A stretch of 64,000 nucleotides of DNA from Vibrio sp. PID17_43. GTDB taxonomy: Bacteria > Pseudomonadota > Gammaproteobacteria > Enterobacterales > Vibrionaceae. Positions 50,825 to 60,034 of the stretch are shown in pieces (the first letter of the stretch is position 1; every line of letters starts with the position of its first letter). Both the position numbers and the translations under genes were made by a program. Under the pieces are notes generated by a model. It saw only the letters and a program-made list of their open reading frames with translations, had not been told where the DNA came from and did not search any database. Location: contig NZ_LIXM01000008.1 of the NCBI RefSeq assembly GCF_002608565.1, forward strand, positions 100,171-164,170. Reading direction: 5' to 3'.

Positions 50825-52135
50825 ATGTCGCCAAAGGAAAGAAGCCTACCTACCCATCGAATATCAAGATTTGGCAAATTCGCCTCGCTTGCGACCCGTG
50901 TTGCTGGCAACGTGATTGCAGAAGGCACCAAGCAAATCGCAAAGGGCAACAGACCCAAAGCGAAAGATCTTTTGCTGACACCACAGAACATCGCACGCTT
51001 AACAGACCAACTCGCTCACCTGCGCGGTGCAGCCATGAAGCTTGGTCAAATGCTCTCAATGGATGCCGGTGATGTCTTGGAGCCTGAATTAGCGGACATC
51101 CTTTCTCGACTTCGCTCTAATGCCGACCCAATGCCAGCCAAACAACTGAACGGTGTGATGGAAAGCTCGTTGGGGGTCAATTGGAAAGACGATTTTCTCT
51201 CTTTTAACTTCAAACCCATTGCCAGCGCCTCGATCGGACAAGTACACCAAGCTTACAGCGATGCAGGTGACAACCTAGCAGTCAAAGTGCAATATCCTGG
51301 AATAAGAAAAAGCATCGATAGTGACGTAAACAATGTGGGGACACTGCTTAAAGTGGTTGGATTGATTCCAGAGTCTGTCGATTACAAAGGATTGCTCGAG
51401 GAAGCGAAAAAACAACTGCATGATGAAGCCGATTACGACCGCGAAGCACAGTTTGCCATTCGCTATCATGAGGCTTTGAAAAAGGCCCCTCATTTTGTGG
51501 TGCCGAAAATACACACTAAAAGCTGTTCCGACTCCGTGCTCAGCATGGAGTTCATTGATGGCTGTCCGATTGAGCAAATCGAACATTATGACCAAAATAC
51601 GCGAGATTTTGTCATACACAGTCTGCTCGAATTGCTGTTCCGAGAGTTGTTCGAATTCAAGATGGTACAAACCGACCCCAATTTTGCCAACTATTTGTAT
51701 ATTGAGAGTACCCACCAAATCGGCTTGCTGGATTTCGGCGCGACTCGTGAGTACAGCGAACGTTTTAGTACCGGCTATCTCCAAGCCTTCGCGTCGGTCG
51801 TGAACAATGACGAACAAGGCTTGAATGATGCACTGGAGCAAATAGGATTCTTCAGCCAATCCATCTTGCCTGCTCAGCGTAAAGCCATTCTCGATCTGGT
51901 CAAAATGGCGTGCGAACCAATGTTGGTTGATGAACCTTATGATTTCAAAGCCAGTGGATTGGCACAAAAGCTCCGCGAAGCAGGCACCATTTTAAGCATG
52001 GAACAAGATTACTGGCACACACCACCAGCCGATGCCCTTTTCCTGCATCGAAAAATCGGCGGAATGTACTTCCTTGCCGCTCGTGTTGGTGCAAAAGTGA
52101 ACGTTCACCATCTGGTTCTGCCATATCTCAGTTAA
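50825..52135 (+). CDS. ABC1/UbiB atypical kinase family protein
   Basis: The 436-residue protein shows the ABC1 signature: the KxGQ motif (LRGAAMKLGQMLSMDAGDVLEPELADILSRLR), the Ala-rich loop (FKPIASASIGQVHQA), the catalytic Lys (LAVKVQYPGIRKSID) and the metal-binding DFG-like Asp (IGLLDFGATREYS). Relatives act in coenzyme Q biosynthesis or lipid homeostasis. It lacks the two C-terminal membrane spans of UbiB, so it is a paralogue. It is monocistronic with a GGAGCAG site. Confidence 0.93.
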   Translation: MSPKERSLPTHRISRFGKFASLATRVAGNVIAEGTKQIAKGNRPKAKDLLLTPQNIARLTDQLAHLRGAAMKLGQMLSMDAGDVLEPELADILSRLRSNADPMPAKQLNGVMESSLGVNWKDDFLSFNFKPIASASIGQVHQAYSDAGDNLAVKVQYPGIRKSIDSDVNNVGTLLKVVGLIPESVDYKGLLEEAKKQLHDEADYDREAQFAIRYHEALKKAPHFVVPKIHTKSCSDSVLSMEFIDGCPIEQIEHYDQNTRDFVIHSLLELLFRELFEFKMVQTDPNFANYLYIESTHQIGLLDFGATREYSERFSTGYLQAFASVVNNDEQGLNDALEQIGFFSQSILPAQRKAILDLVKMACEPMLVDEPYDFKASGLAQKLREAGTILSMEQDYWHTPPADALFLHRKIGGMYFLAARVGAKVNVHHLVLPYLS

Positions 52136-52215
52136 CTCACCCTTTAGGGTGTTGTTTTTCTGCTACTTTCGCGTAACTTTGACAGCAGTTTATCAACCTA
52201 CTGTCGGGGTTCTCA

Positions 52216-53562
52216 GTGAGCAAGTTTCAAGACCTCTCAACTTTAATAGAACAGATTGTCAAAGCGGACGAAGCGGATCAAATCACCGCACTGAATGATT
52301 CCATCGAATACGGCTTAGAACCAGGCTCCGTCGCATTGATTCTGGAAGCTTTTCCCATTGATGATCGTGTCCGTTTGTGGCGAGCACTGCCGTTAGAGTT
52401 TCACATCGATGTGTTGACCGAAATGCGTGCCGATGTGCGTTTTTCTATCATTAATGCTTTATCTGAGGTCGAACTAAAACTCACCCTTGCAAAACTAGAT
52501 AATCTCTCACTGATCGAATGGGCTGACTCACTCCCTGAAGAGATCATCAATGAAGCATTGTCTCTCATCGAGAAAGACGAGCTCGAGCTATACGATCAGG
52601 CGAATGAATACGAAGAAGATGAACTCGGCCGCTGGGCTGAGCGTAAGATCATTACACTTCCATTCAACATTACGGTAGAAAAAGCACGTATGCTGATGGC
52701 TCGCTACAGCTATGACGCACCACAACATGTGTATTTAATTAACCGCTGCAAACAGTTTCGTGGTGTCGTGAACTATCACGAGTTACTGCGAGGTGAAAGC
52801 GACATTCGACTAAATACGCTCGCGATTGAAACCGTCACTGTGCTCGACAGTAAAATGAAATTACCAGAAGCCGTAGAAGCATTAGAGCACAGTGCGCTCT
52901 CAGCACTTCCCGTCACCGATGCAGACCAAACCTTAATTGGCGAAGCGGATTGGCAATTTGCACTCAGTACTCAGCGAGAGATTTACGAAGCTCGTTTGAT
53001 GGCGGGTACAGGTATGGATGAAGGTGATGACTTATTCGCCCCTGTCATGAAAAGCTCTCAAAAACGTGGGGTTTGGCTTGGGATCAACCTCATCACCGCT
53101 ATTTTCGCTTCGGTAACCATTGGTCTGTTTGAAGATGTCATTGCTCAAGTAGTCGCGTTAGCCGTTTTGATGCCGATTGTCGCATCGATGGGTGGTATTG
53201 CAGGTAGCCAAACACTGACTCTGATGATTCGTGCGATGGCGCTCAATCAGATCACACCTGGTAACCGTTTTGCTTTATTGAAAAATGAACTGGGCATCGG
53301 CTTTTTAAACGGACTATTGTGGGCACTAATCATTGGTGGTTTAGCAGGGCTTTGGTTTCAATCTACCGTATTAGGTGCAACCATTGCACTGGCCATCATC
53401 GTTAATATCATCACGGCAGCGTTGTTTGGCGTACTTATACCAATAGCTTTAGATAAGTTGAAGCTTGACCCCGCGTTAGCAGGTTCGGTCATTTTAACGA
53501 CCGTCACTGATGTGGTTGGCTTCTTTGCCTTCTTGGGTACTGCGAGCTTAGTCATGTTATAA
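52216..53562 (+). CDS. mgtE: Magnesium transporter MgtE
   Basis: This 448-residue protein has the MgtE order: an N-terminal superhelical domain (~1-125), a CBS pair (~135-255, for example HVYLINRCKQFRGVVNYHELL) and five C-terminal spans with the selectivity segment MPIVASMGGIAGSQTLTLMIRAMAL and the C-terminal LTTVTDVVGFFAFLG. It is a magnesium-gated channel of the inner membrane. The start is GTG at 52216. The qrr gene lies about 100 nt downstream. Confidence 0.95.
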   Translation: MSKFQDLSTLIEQIVKADEADQITALNDSIEYGLEPGSVALILEAFPIDDRVRLWRALPLEFHIDVLTEMRADVRFSIINALSEVELKLTLAKLDNLSLIEWADSLPEEIINEALSLIEKDELELYDQANEYEEDELGRWAERKIITLPFNITVEKARMLMARYSYDAPQHVYLINRCKQFRGVVNYHELLRGESDIRLNTLAIETVTVLDSKMKLPEAVEALEHSALSALPVTDADQTLIGEADWQFALSTQREIYEARLMAGTGMDEGDDLFAPVMKSSQKRGVWLGINLITAIFASVTIGLFEDVIAQVVALAVLMPIVASMGGIAGSQTLTLMIRAMALNQITPGNRFALLKNELGIGFLNGLLWALIIGGLAGLWFQSTVLGATIALAIIVNIITAALFGVLIPIALDKLKLDPALAGSVILTTVTDVVGFFAFLGTASLVML

Positions 53563-53642
53563 AATTAGCACCGTCATCTAACTGATTAATAAAGACTAGT
53601 AATACCAGCAAAGCGATTTATTCATATTATTTAAGGTAAAAT

Positions 53643-53656
53643 GCACATGAACTGCT
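53643..53656 (+). promoter_or_regulatory. Sigma-54 promoter of qrr
   Basis: GCAC at 53643-53646 and TGCT at 53653-53656 place a G at -24 and GC at -13/-12 relative to a start near 53667. This matches the sigma-54 pattern TGGCAC-N5-TTGCW with the first G of -24 replaced by T. All known qrr genes use sigma-54 with LuxO. Confidence 0.8.
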
Positions 53657-53665
53657 ATGCTTATA

Positions 53666-53773
53666 GTGACCCTTTTTAAGCCGAGGGTCACCTAGCCAAC
53701 TGACGTTGTTCGTGAACTCGACTTGTTCACGCATACATAGGCCAATCGCTTTGCTGCGGTTGGCTTTTTTTTT
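53666..53773 (+). ncRNA. qrr: Qrr quorum-regulatory small RNA
   Basis: The ~108-nt RNA starts with a hairpin GTGACCC/GGGTCAC (53666-53691). It then has the conserved Qrr core CTAGCCAACTGACGTTGTT (53692-53710), a second hairpin GTGAAC/GTTCAC, and a terminator GCCAATCGC/GCGGTTGGC followed by nine T residues. The core base-pairs, with Hfq, to luxR-type master-regulator, aphA and other quorum mRNAs. LuxO-phosphate plus sigma-54 drives it at low cell density. The core differs from the usual GTTGTTAGTGAA by a C at 53711. I cannot assign which of Qrr1-5 it is. Confidence 0.95.
53741..53773 (+). terminator. qrr terminator
   Basis: GCCAATCGC and GCGGTTGGC form a 9-bp stem (one G-T pair) with a 6-nt loop and a T9 tract. 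Confidence 0.93.
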
Positions 53774-54307
53774 ACCCCCCCACTATTCTTTCCTTACGTA
53801 CTTAACCGGCTTGCACCACGCCACACACAAAATCATTTCATCCTTCATTGGCCACCTACGGTTAAGATAACCATAAAAAATAAACACTCCAGACCAAAAA
53901 TGCCAACTAACCATCATAACCACAACCAAATTTGACAGATTGCGTTCAAATAATGAACACAACAAAAATAAACACCAAGAAAACGTTTGCTTTTTCATTC
54001 ATAAAGGGACGACAGCAACAGACTTAAGAAAGAAACCATCAAATTCAAACAGGACATAACATTAACGGAAATAATACCGATTTCATTACACTTTCAGTAA
54101 AATGCAGAGGCCATTAACAAACATTTTTCACTCTAAAAAGAAATTACAAACCACTGATTTAAAACCAAAAAACAACAAAAAAACCTCAGAAGAACGTTTT
54201 AATAACAAAAAACACATTGACTATGGAATTTACATCACGATAATACGCGCCGTTTACCCAGAATTTGGGTTCGATAATTCATTTTATTTTTCTTTGCGGA
54301 GGTAAAA
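53774..54307 (+). other. Long leader/intergenic region upstream of codB
   Basis: This 534-nt AT-rich stretch lies between the qrr terminator and codB. Apart from a PurR-like box at 53977, I see only A-rich tracts and no convincing gene; short frames here (53783-53998 minus, 54102-54305 plus) lack protein-like composition. A GCGGAGG ribosome site for codB ends it. Confidence 0.5.
53977..53992. promoter_or_regulatory. Candidate PurR box upstream of codBA
   Basis: AAGAAAACGTTTGCTT resembles the PurR operator ANGCAANCGNTTNCNT, with the central ACGTTTGC intact. E. coli codBA is PurR-regulated. The box is 315 nt before codB, so it would need a long leader. Confidence 0.4.
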
Positions 54308-55546
54308 ATGGCTGCAGACAATAACTACAGTCTTGGACCAGTTCCTAACAGTGCCAGAAAGGGTGTCGCTTCATTAACCATGGTAATGTTAGGACTCACT
54401 TTCTTCTCCGCGAGTATGTGGACGGGCGGTTCGCTCGGTACTGGCCTTTCTTTTGATGATTTCCTCCTCGCTGTTCTCATTGGTAACCTAATTCTCGGCA
54501 TCTACACTTCTTTCCTTGGTTACATCGGCGCTTCTACTGGTCTTTCTACTCACCTTCTTGCTCGTTTCTCTTTTGGCTCTAAAGGCTCTTGGCTTCCTTC
54601 CGCACTGCTTGGTGGTACACAAGTTGGCTGGTTCGGTGTTGGCGTGGCAATGTTTGCCATTCCGGTTCACAAGGCGACAGGCATTGACACTAACTCCCTC
54701 ATCATTCTCTCTGGTCTCTTAATGACCGCGACCGTTTACTTTGGTATCTCTGCACTGATGATTCTATCGGCGATTGCTGTTCCTGCCATTGCACTACTTG
54801 GCGGCTACTCCGTGATCGAAGCGATAAACAGCATCGGTGGTATCGCTGAGTTACAAAATGTACAACCAGTTGAGCCCCTTGATTTCTCAGTCGCATTGGC
54901 AATGGTAGTTGGTTCATTCATTAGTGCGGGTACATTAACGGCGGACTTCGTCCGTTTCGGTAAAAACCCAAAAGGCGCCGTCATGGTGACCATGATTGCC
55001 TTCTTTATTGGTAACTCACTCATGTTTGTCTTTGGCGCTGCTGGTGCAGCGGTAACCGGTCAGTCTGACATTTCCGAAGTGATGATCGCGCAAGGTTTAT
55101 TGATCCCTGCCATTATCGTTCTAGGCTTGAACATTTGGACAACCAATGACAATGCGCTTTACGCATCCGGTCTTGGCTTCTCCAACATCACTGGTTTACC
55201 AAGTAAATACATTTCCATGGCTAATGGCGTGGTAGGAACACTTTGCGCACTTTGGCTCTACAATAACTTTGTTGGCTGGTTAACGTTCCTATCGCTTGCT
55301 ATTCCACCAATTGGCGGCGTTATCATCGCGGATTTCCTAGTAAACCGTAAACGTTATAAAAATTTCGACGCGGCGGAGTTCCAAACTGTTAACTGGGCTG
55401 GCATTATCGCCGTTGCCATTGGTGTAGCAGCGGGTCACTTCCTTCCAGGTGTGGTTCCTGTTAACGCGGTACTAGGCGGCGCAATCAGCTACCTGACTCT
55501 TAATCCCATTCTTAATAAAAAGACACTGGCTGAACAGCCAGCGTAA
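54308..55546 (+). CDS. codB: Cytosine permease CodB
   Basis: The 412-residue NCS1-family transporter has 12 predicted spans. The sequence follows E. coli CodB closely, for example SARKGVASLTMVMLGLTFFSASMWTGGSLGTGLSFDDF and SFGSKGSWLPSALLGGTQVGWFGVGVAMFA. It imports cytosine with sodium or protons. A GCGGAGG ribosome site precedes it, and codA follows after 9 nt. Confidence 0.96.
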   Translation: MAADNNYSLGPVPNSARKGVASLTMVMLGLTFFSASMWTGGSLGTGLSFDDFLLAVLIGNLILGIYTSFLGYIGASTGLSTHLLARFSFGSKGSWLPSALLGGTQVGWFGVGVAMFAIPVHKATGIDTNSLIILSGLLMTATVYFGISALMILSAIAVPAIALLGGYSVIEAINSIGGIAELQNVQPVEPLDFSVALAMVVGSFISAGTLTADFVRFGKNPKGAVMVTMIAFFIGNSLMFVFGAAGAAVTGQSDISEVMIAQGLLIPAIIVLGLNIWTTNDNALYASGLGFSNITGLPSKYISMANGVVGTLCALWLYNNFVGWLTFLSLAIPPIGGVIIADFLVNRKRYKNFDAAEFQTVNWAGIIAVAIGVAAGHFLPGVVPVNAVLGGAISYLTLNPILNKKTLAEQPA

Positions 55547-55555
55547 GGAATCAGC

Positions 55556-56833
55556 ATGACAACACTATTGATCAAAAACGCTACGCTAAAGGGACAGGAA
55601 GGTCTCCAGCAAATACTGATTGAGGATGGTCAATTCAAGCGTATTGAAAACAATAATGTAGAGCTAAATTACTCAGGTGACGTACTCGATGCCGAGGGCG
55701 GCATGGTTGTCGCACCTTTTTGTGAGCCGCACATTCACTTAGATACAACCCAGACTGCTGGTGAACCGAGTTGGAACATCTCTGGTACACTGTTCGAAGG
55801 GATCGAGCGCTGGGCTGAACGCAAAGAAATGCTGTCGATTGAAGACGTCAAAGCACGTGCAAAGCAAACACTAAAATGGCAAATCGCCAATGGGGTTCAG
55901 CACGTGCGTACTCACGTTGACGTTTCTGACCCTACCCTTATCGCACTAAAAGCGATGGTGGAAGTGCGTGAAGAGATGAAAGAGTGGGTCGACATTCAAA
56001 TCGTTGCTTTCCCACAAGAAGGCATCTTATCTTACCCTAACGGTAAAGAGTTGCTTGAAGAAGCCGTTCAACTGGGGGCAGACGTTATCGGTGCAATCCC
56101 ACACTTCGAGTTCACTCGTGAATACGGTATTGAATCCCTACACTATGTGTTCGAACTGGCACAAAAATTTGACCGCCTGATCGACGTACACTGTGATGAA
56201 ATCGACGACGAACAATCTCGCTTTGTTGAAACACTGGCAGCATTAGCGCACAAATTCAATATGGGCCACAAGGTAACAGCAAGCCATACGACGGCAATGG
56301 GCTCTTACAACGGCGCCTATGCCTCTCGCCTATTCCGCCTACTGCGCATGTCTGGTATCAACTTCGTTGCAAACCCATTGGTGAACATTCACCTACAAGG
56401 TCGCTTTGACGACTACCCGAAACGCCGTGGTGTAACACGCGTTAAAGAGATGCTGAATGCCAACATCAACGTATGTTTTGGTCATGATGATGTGTTTGAT
56501 CCTTGGTACCCACTAGGTACAGCGAATATGTTGCAAGTTCTGCACATGGGTCTGCATGTGTGCCAAGTGATGGGTTACGATCAAATCAATAACTCACTGG
56601 ATCTGATCAGCACCAATTCAGCCCGTACGCTGAACATTCAAGACAAGCACGGTATTGAAGAAGGCAAACCTGGTAACCTACTGATCCTTCCTGCTGAAAA
56701 CGGTTTTGATGCAGTACGCCGCCAAGTGCCAGTGCGTTACTCCGTTCGTCACGGTAACGTGATTGCGGAAACTCAACCAGCGACAACACACATTCATCTT
56801 GGTGAACAAGAGCAAGTAACGTTTAAACGTTAA
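55556..56833 (+). CDS. codA: Cytosine deaminase CodA
   Basis: This 425-residue amidohydrolase converts cytosine to uracil and ammonia. Metal and catalytic motifs appear in order: HIHLDTT (HxH), the RTHVDVSD segment, [11 protein letters not shown] (metal His, catalytic Glu), ASHTTAMG and [19 protein letters not shown] (catalytic Asp). It forms the codBA salvage operon with the permease, and a terminator follows. Confidence 0.97.
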   Translation: MTTLLIKNATLKGQEGLQQILIEDGQFKRIENNNVELNYSGDVLDAEGGMVVAPFCEPHIHLDTTQTAGEPSWNISGTLFEGIERWAERKEMLSIEDVKARAKQTLKWQIANGVQHVRTHVDVSDPTLIALKAMVEVREEMKEWVDIQIVAFPQEGILSYPNGKELLEEAVQLGADVIGAIPHFEFTREYGIESLHYVFELAQKFDRLIDVHCDEIDDEQSRFVETLAALAHKFNMGHKVTASHTTAMGSYNGAYASRLFRLLRMSGINFVANPLVNIHLQGRFDDYPKRRGVTRVKEMLNANINVCFGHDDVFDPWYPLGTANMLQVLHMGLHVCQVMGYDQINNSLDLISTNSARTLNIQDKHGIEEGKPGNLLILPAENGFDAVRRQVPVRYSVRHGNVIAETQPATTHIHLGEQEQVTFKR

Positions 56834-56852
56834 TAGCCACTCTGAATAAAAA

Positions 56853-56892
56853 AGAACAAGGGGCTGATACTGTCAGACCCTTGTTTTATTTT
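56853..56892. terminator. codBA terminator
   Basis: AACAAGGG and CCCTTGTT pair around a 15-nt loop, with A- and T-tracts on the two sides. It probably also serves the convergent 60-aa gene. Confidence 0.8.
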
Positions 56893-57068
56893 TTCATTCG
56901 TTGCGTAAGCTTTTGCTGACAACTAATGATGTTTCTCAACATGGAAGGAGAACGGCCTAAATAGACGATCTTGCCCTCTTCATCCACAATCGCGGGTTCC
57001 ACTTTTAAGCCTTTCATATCTGCACCGCCTTCCACTAGCTTACGCTCTAATTCATATAAATCCTGCAT
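56886..57068 (-). CDS. Small hypothetical protein, 60 aa
   Basis: The product (MQDLYELERKLVEGGADMKGLKVEPAIVDEEGKIVYLGRSPSML...) has a helix-strand-helix look and protein-like composition. A weak AAGAA ribosome site precedes the ATG. It converges on codA and shares its terminator. I do not recognise the family. Confidence 0.6.
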   Translation of the reverse strand: MQDLYELERKLVEGGADMKGLKVEPAIVDEEGKIVYLGRSPSMLRNIISCQQKLTQRMKK

Positions 57069-57288
57069 TTCTTGGATTCATTTTATAATTGTCGATTTCG
57101 CGTGAATCCTATCCCTCTCACCTAGAATGAATTTTGACTGAAATAAAAAATAGCCATCCATTATACGTCTATTTTCATTATTTATAAAAACAACAAGATG
57201 AACGTAATCCAAACATATTTTCTATAAAATTTGTTGCCGGTCTCAGCAATATCCCCCTAAACGCGGACCACAATATACCTCAAGCTAA

Positions 57289-58020
57289 CTTAATGACGGA
57301 CTAGGTAAAAAAGAAGGTGCTGATTTAGCGATAGAATTGCCTGCTTCTTATTTGCATGATTGCTTCACCTACCCTAAAGATCACCCAGACCGAAAGCAAA
57401 GTTCCACAATGGTGGCGAAGAAAGCCATCTCGTTTTTAGAAAAGATTAACTATCCATAACAATACCATGATGCGGTTACTCATGCGATTGAAGCGCAAGG
57501 CGCTTCCCTGATTGTGGCAAACCATGTCAGTTACGTAGACGCGCTTATCTTAATGGGCACATCGACCCGCCCGATGCGATTTGTGATGGATAAATCAATC
57601 AGTGAACTGCCCGTTCTTAAGTACGTTTTCCGTCATGCTGGCGTCATCCCAATCTGTTCACCACGCAAATGCGCAGAGATATACGAAAGTGCTTTCGAGA
57701 AAGTCGAGCAAGCGCTTAATAACGATGAAGTGGTTAGTATCTTCCCAGAAGGTCGATTAACGTCAAATGGTGAACTGGGTGAATTCAGACCTGATGTTGA
57801 GAAGCTCCTAAGCCGAACACCTGTTCCTGTGACTACAATGGCGTTAAAAGGCTTATGGGGATCGTTCTTCAGCCACAAAGATGGACACGCATTAACTAAG
57901 CATCCAGCTCGATTCTGGTCTCGAATTGAAGTCAGTATTGGTGAATTACTGCAACCGGCAACGCTAAATCGCCATTTGTTACAAAATGAAGTGCAAGATT
58001 TGCTCATTCGCCGACAGTAG
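57289..58020 (+). pseudogene. Lysophospholipid acyltransferase (PlsC-like) interrupted or truncated at the N-terminus
   Basis: Frame 1 is open from 57289 to a TAA at 57457-57459 (..AKKAISFLEKINYP*), then continues through QYHDAVTHAIEAQGASLIVANHVSYVDALIL to 58020. The second part holds PlsC motifs: the catalytic NHVSYVD (HxxxxD), RFVMDKSISELPVLKYVFRHAGVIPI and FPEGRLTSNGEL. Only 18 residues lie between the TAA and NHVSYVD, where family members usually have 50 or more. A GTG at 57514 could start a shortened protein, but it would begin two residues before the catalytic motif. Confidence 0.65.
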
Positions 58021-58073
58021 TTCAGTGCAGAATTTAGTAGGATAAAGTCAACGTCACAAATCTAGGAGGTGTT

Positions 58074-58691
58074 ATGAAAATCATCATCTTACATGGTCTT
58101 TATATGCATGGGCTCGTCATGCAGCCTCTTAGCCAACAACTGCGTAAGTTTGGCTACGAAACAAAGGTGTTAAGTTACAACACCGTATCAATTAATGAAG
58201 AATCACTGTTTGACTCTATTGATCATGCACTTAATCCTTTCGCTGCTAACGTATTGGTGGGCCATAGTTTGGGGGGGTTGATGATTAAACGCTACCTCGC
58301 AAACAGGCAGCCAACTACTAGCTTGATTTCGCATGTCGTCGCGATTGGTTCTCCGCTGAAAGGGGCGTCCATCGTAACTCGCATTCAGGATCTTGGTTTT
58401 GGTGTCATGTTGGGTAATTCGCCTCATCATGGCCTCAATATGCATGAAGATGTTTGGGCTTTCCCGCAAAAGCTCGGCAGCATCGCTGGCACCATGCCGA
58501 TTGGCGCACGACAAATCCTGATGCACAAAGACCACACACTCTCAGATGGAACCGTCACCGTAGAAGAAACTCGACTAGATGGCATGCAGGATCATATCGA
58601 AACAAAGCAAACCCATACCAGCCTAATCTATAACACCTTTGTGCCAGAACAGATCGATCATTTTATTCGTACCGATCATTTCAATCGATAG
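58074..58691 (+). CDS. Alpha/beta hydrolase (lipase-like)
   Basis: The 205-residue protein has the oxyanion start IIILHGLYMHGLVM and the nucleophile elbow VLVGHSLGGLMIKRYL (Ser ~64). An acidic residue and QDHIETKQTHTSLIYN near the end could supply the rest of the triad. It has no signal peptide and resembles small cytoplasmic lipase or PGAP1-like hydrolases. A TAGGAGGTG ribosome site precedes it. The substrate is unknown. Confidence 0.88.
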   Translation: MKIIILHGLYMHGLVMQPLSQQLRKFGYETKVLSYNTVSINEESLFDSIDHALNPFAANVLVGHSLGGLMIKRYLANRQPTTSLISHVVAIGSPLKGASIVTRIQDLGFGVMLGNSPHHGLNMHEDVWAFPQKLGSIAGTMPIGARQILMHKDHTLSDGTVTVEETRLDGMQDHIETKQTHTSLIYNTFVPEQIDHFIRTDHFNR

Positions 58692-58828
58692 CACACTTTT
58701 CCATCAAATAGTTACCTTCGACTTTTCAATTCTTAGTGTACGCAGTACTATCTCTACTCCGACCGCTCATGCTGAGTCGTCGGAGTTTTATTTCCGACTA
58801 AACAATAATGTTAAGTTCGGACTCAATG

Positions 58829-58959
58829 TTCTCAGGGCGGGGCGAAATTCCCCACCGGCGGTATACTCTTTTGAGTGAGCCCGCGAGCGCTCGATTTATC
58901 GAGGTCAGCAGATCTGGTGAAATGCCAGAGCCGACGGTTATAGTCCGGATGAAAGAGAA
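58829..58959 (+). promoter_or_regulatory. FMN riboswitch (RFN element)
   Basis: The RFN core is recognisable: CAGGGCGGGGCGAAATTCCCCACCGGCGG at the 5' side, AGCCCGCGAGCG, GGTCAGCAGATCTGGTGAAATGCCAGAGCCGACGG, and ATAGTCCGGATGAAAGAGAA closing P1 (TTCTC/GAGAA). FMN binding should shut off the downstream ribB. The remaining gap before it (58692-58828) shows no gene. Confidence 0.96.
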
Positions 58960-58967
58960 TAAGAATA

Positions 58968-59030
58968 CACCAGCATATTTACTCAATGTATTTATCAAAT
59001 TATTGAGAAGTTCTGGTGCGTTTCTTTTTG
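58968..59030 (+). terminator. Possible riboswitch expression platform (terminator)
   Basis: CACCAG/CTGGTG and inner CTCAAT/ATTGAG can form a long interrupted hairpin, followed directly by TTTCTTTTT, 9 nt beyond the aptamer. The stem is weaker than the other terminators here. Confidence 0.5.
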
Positions 59031-59150
59031 ATCGCGTTTTTTGTTAAGTGCGGGTTTATGCCATTCATTAGCGCGTAAACTTGTGGTTATAATGATAAAC
59101 ACAACGATCTCTCATACCGCCCTGATTCTGGTGATATTTAGGAGTTAACC

Positions 59151-59807
59151 ATGAATCAGTCATCACTACTTGCCGAATTTGGCAACCCAATCACACGTGT
59201 TGAAAACGCACTTATCGCTCTCAAAGAAGGCCGTGGCGTGCTTCTTCTTGATGATGAAGATCGTGAAAACGAAGGCGACATTATCTATTCAGTTGAGCAC
59301 CTAACAAACGAGCAAATGGCACTGATGATCCGCGAATGCAGCGGCATTGTTTGTTTATGCCTGACCGATGCTCAAGCAGACAAACTTGAACTTCCACCAA
59401 TGGTTGTGAACAACAACAGCGCAAACCAAACCGCTTTCACTGTTTCAATAGAAGCGAAGCAAGGCGTAACAACGGGTGTTTCTGCGGCCGACCGCGTGAC
59501 AACCATCAAAACCGCAGCGAATCCAAATGCAAAGCCAGACGACTTGGCTCGCCCAGGTCACATATTCCCACTTCGCGCTCGCCCTGGTGGTGTAATGACT
59601 CGCCGTGGTCATACCGAAGGTACGGTTGATCTCATGCAGATGGCGGGACTACAACCTGCAGGTGTACTGTGTGAAGTCACAAACCCAGACGGCACAATGG
59701 CAAAAACGCCGGAAATCGTCGCATTTGGCCGCCTTCATAACATGCCTGTACTGACTATCGAAGACATGGTCGCGTACCGTAATCAGTTCGATTTGAAACT
59801 CGCATAA
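59151..59807 (+). CDS. ribB: 3,4-dihydroxy-2-butanone-4-phosphate synthase RibB
   Basis: The 218-residue enzyme makes the four-carbon precursor of riboflavin from ribulose 5-phosphate. Motifs are [16 protein letters not shown] (catalytic acidic loop), [44 protein letters not shown] and a C-terminal Glu. It is the stand-alone form, not a RibBA fusion. The FMN riboswitch lies in its leader, and an AGGAGT site precedes the ATG. Confidence 0.97.
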   Translation: MNQSSLLAEFGNPITRVENALIALKEGRGVLLLDDEDRENEGDIIYSVEHLTNEQMALMIRECSGIVCLCLTDAQADKLELPPMVVNNNSANQTAFTVSIEAKQGVTTGVSAADRVTTIKTAANPNAKPDDLARPGHIFPLRARPGGVMTRRGHTEGTVDLMQMAGLQPAGVLCEVTNPDGTMAKTPEIVAFGRLHNMPVLTIEDMVAYRNQFDLKLA

Positions 59808-59830
59808 GCACTTAGCTATCAAACTGTTCT

Positions 59831-59856
59831 AAGCCGCATATTCGTGCGGCTTTTCT
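59831..59856 (+). terminator. ribB terminator
   Basis: AAGCCGCA and TGCGGCTT form an 8-bp stem with a 6-nt loop and a short T-run. Confidence 0.85.
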
Positions 59857-59940
59857 ACCCGTCGCTCTATCCTACCGTCCAACGTTTCACTTTATGCATA
59901 CTCATTTGGCTTAAAGGGGCTGAATTCCGAGCATTGGCAC

Positions 59941-59984
59941 GTCTGCAAGCCAAGTCGTTCTCACTTAGGTTACTTGGTTAGATA
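59941..59984. repeat. Vibrio intergenic repeat (ERIC-like), copy 2
   Basis: GTCTGCAAGCCAAGTCGTTCTCACT and AGGTTACTT match copy 1 at 30661-30730. This copy lacks the ~15 nt (GAACCAAGCATCTTG) between the two blocks. Confidence 0.5.
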
Positions 59985-60034
59985 AGTACTACGCTTACTA
60001 ATGCCACCGAACAATAACGATAAGGAAGACTGCT

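Noticed and set aside
53783..53998. 71-codon minus-strand frame between qrr and codB
   Set aside because: Cys/Trp-rich with no ribosome site; it overlaps the codB upstream region and looks like chance.
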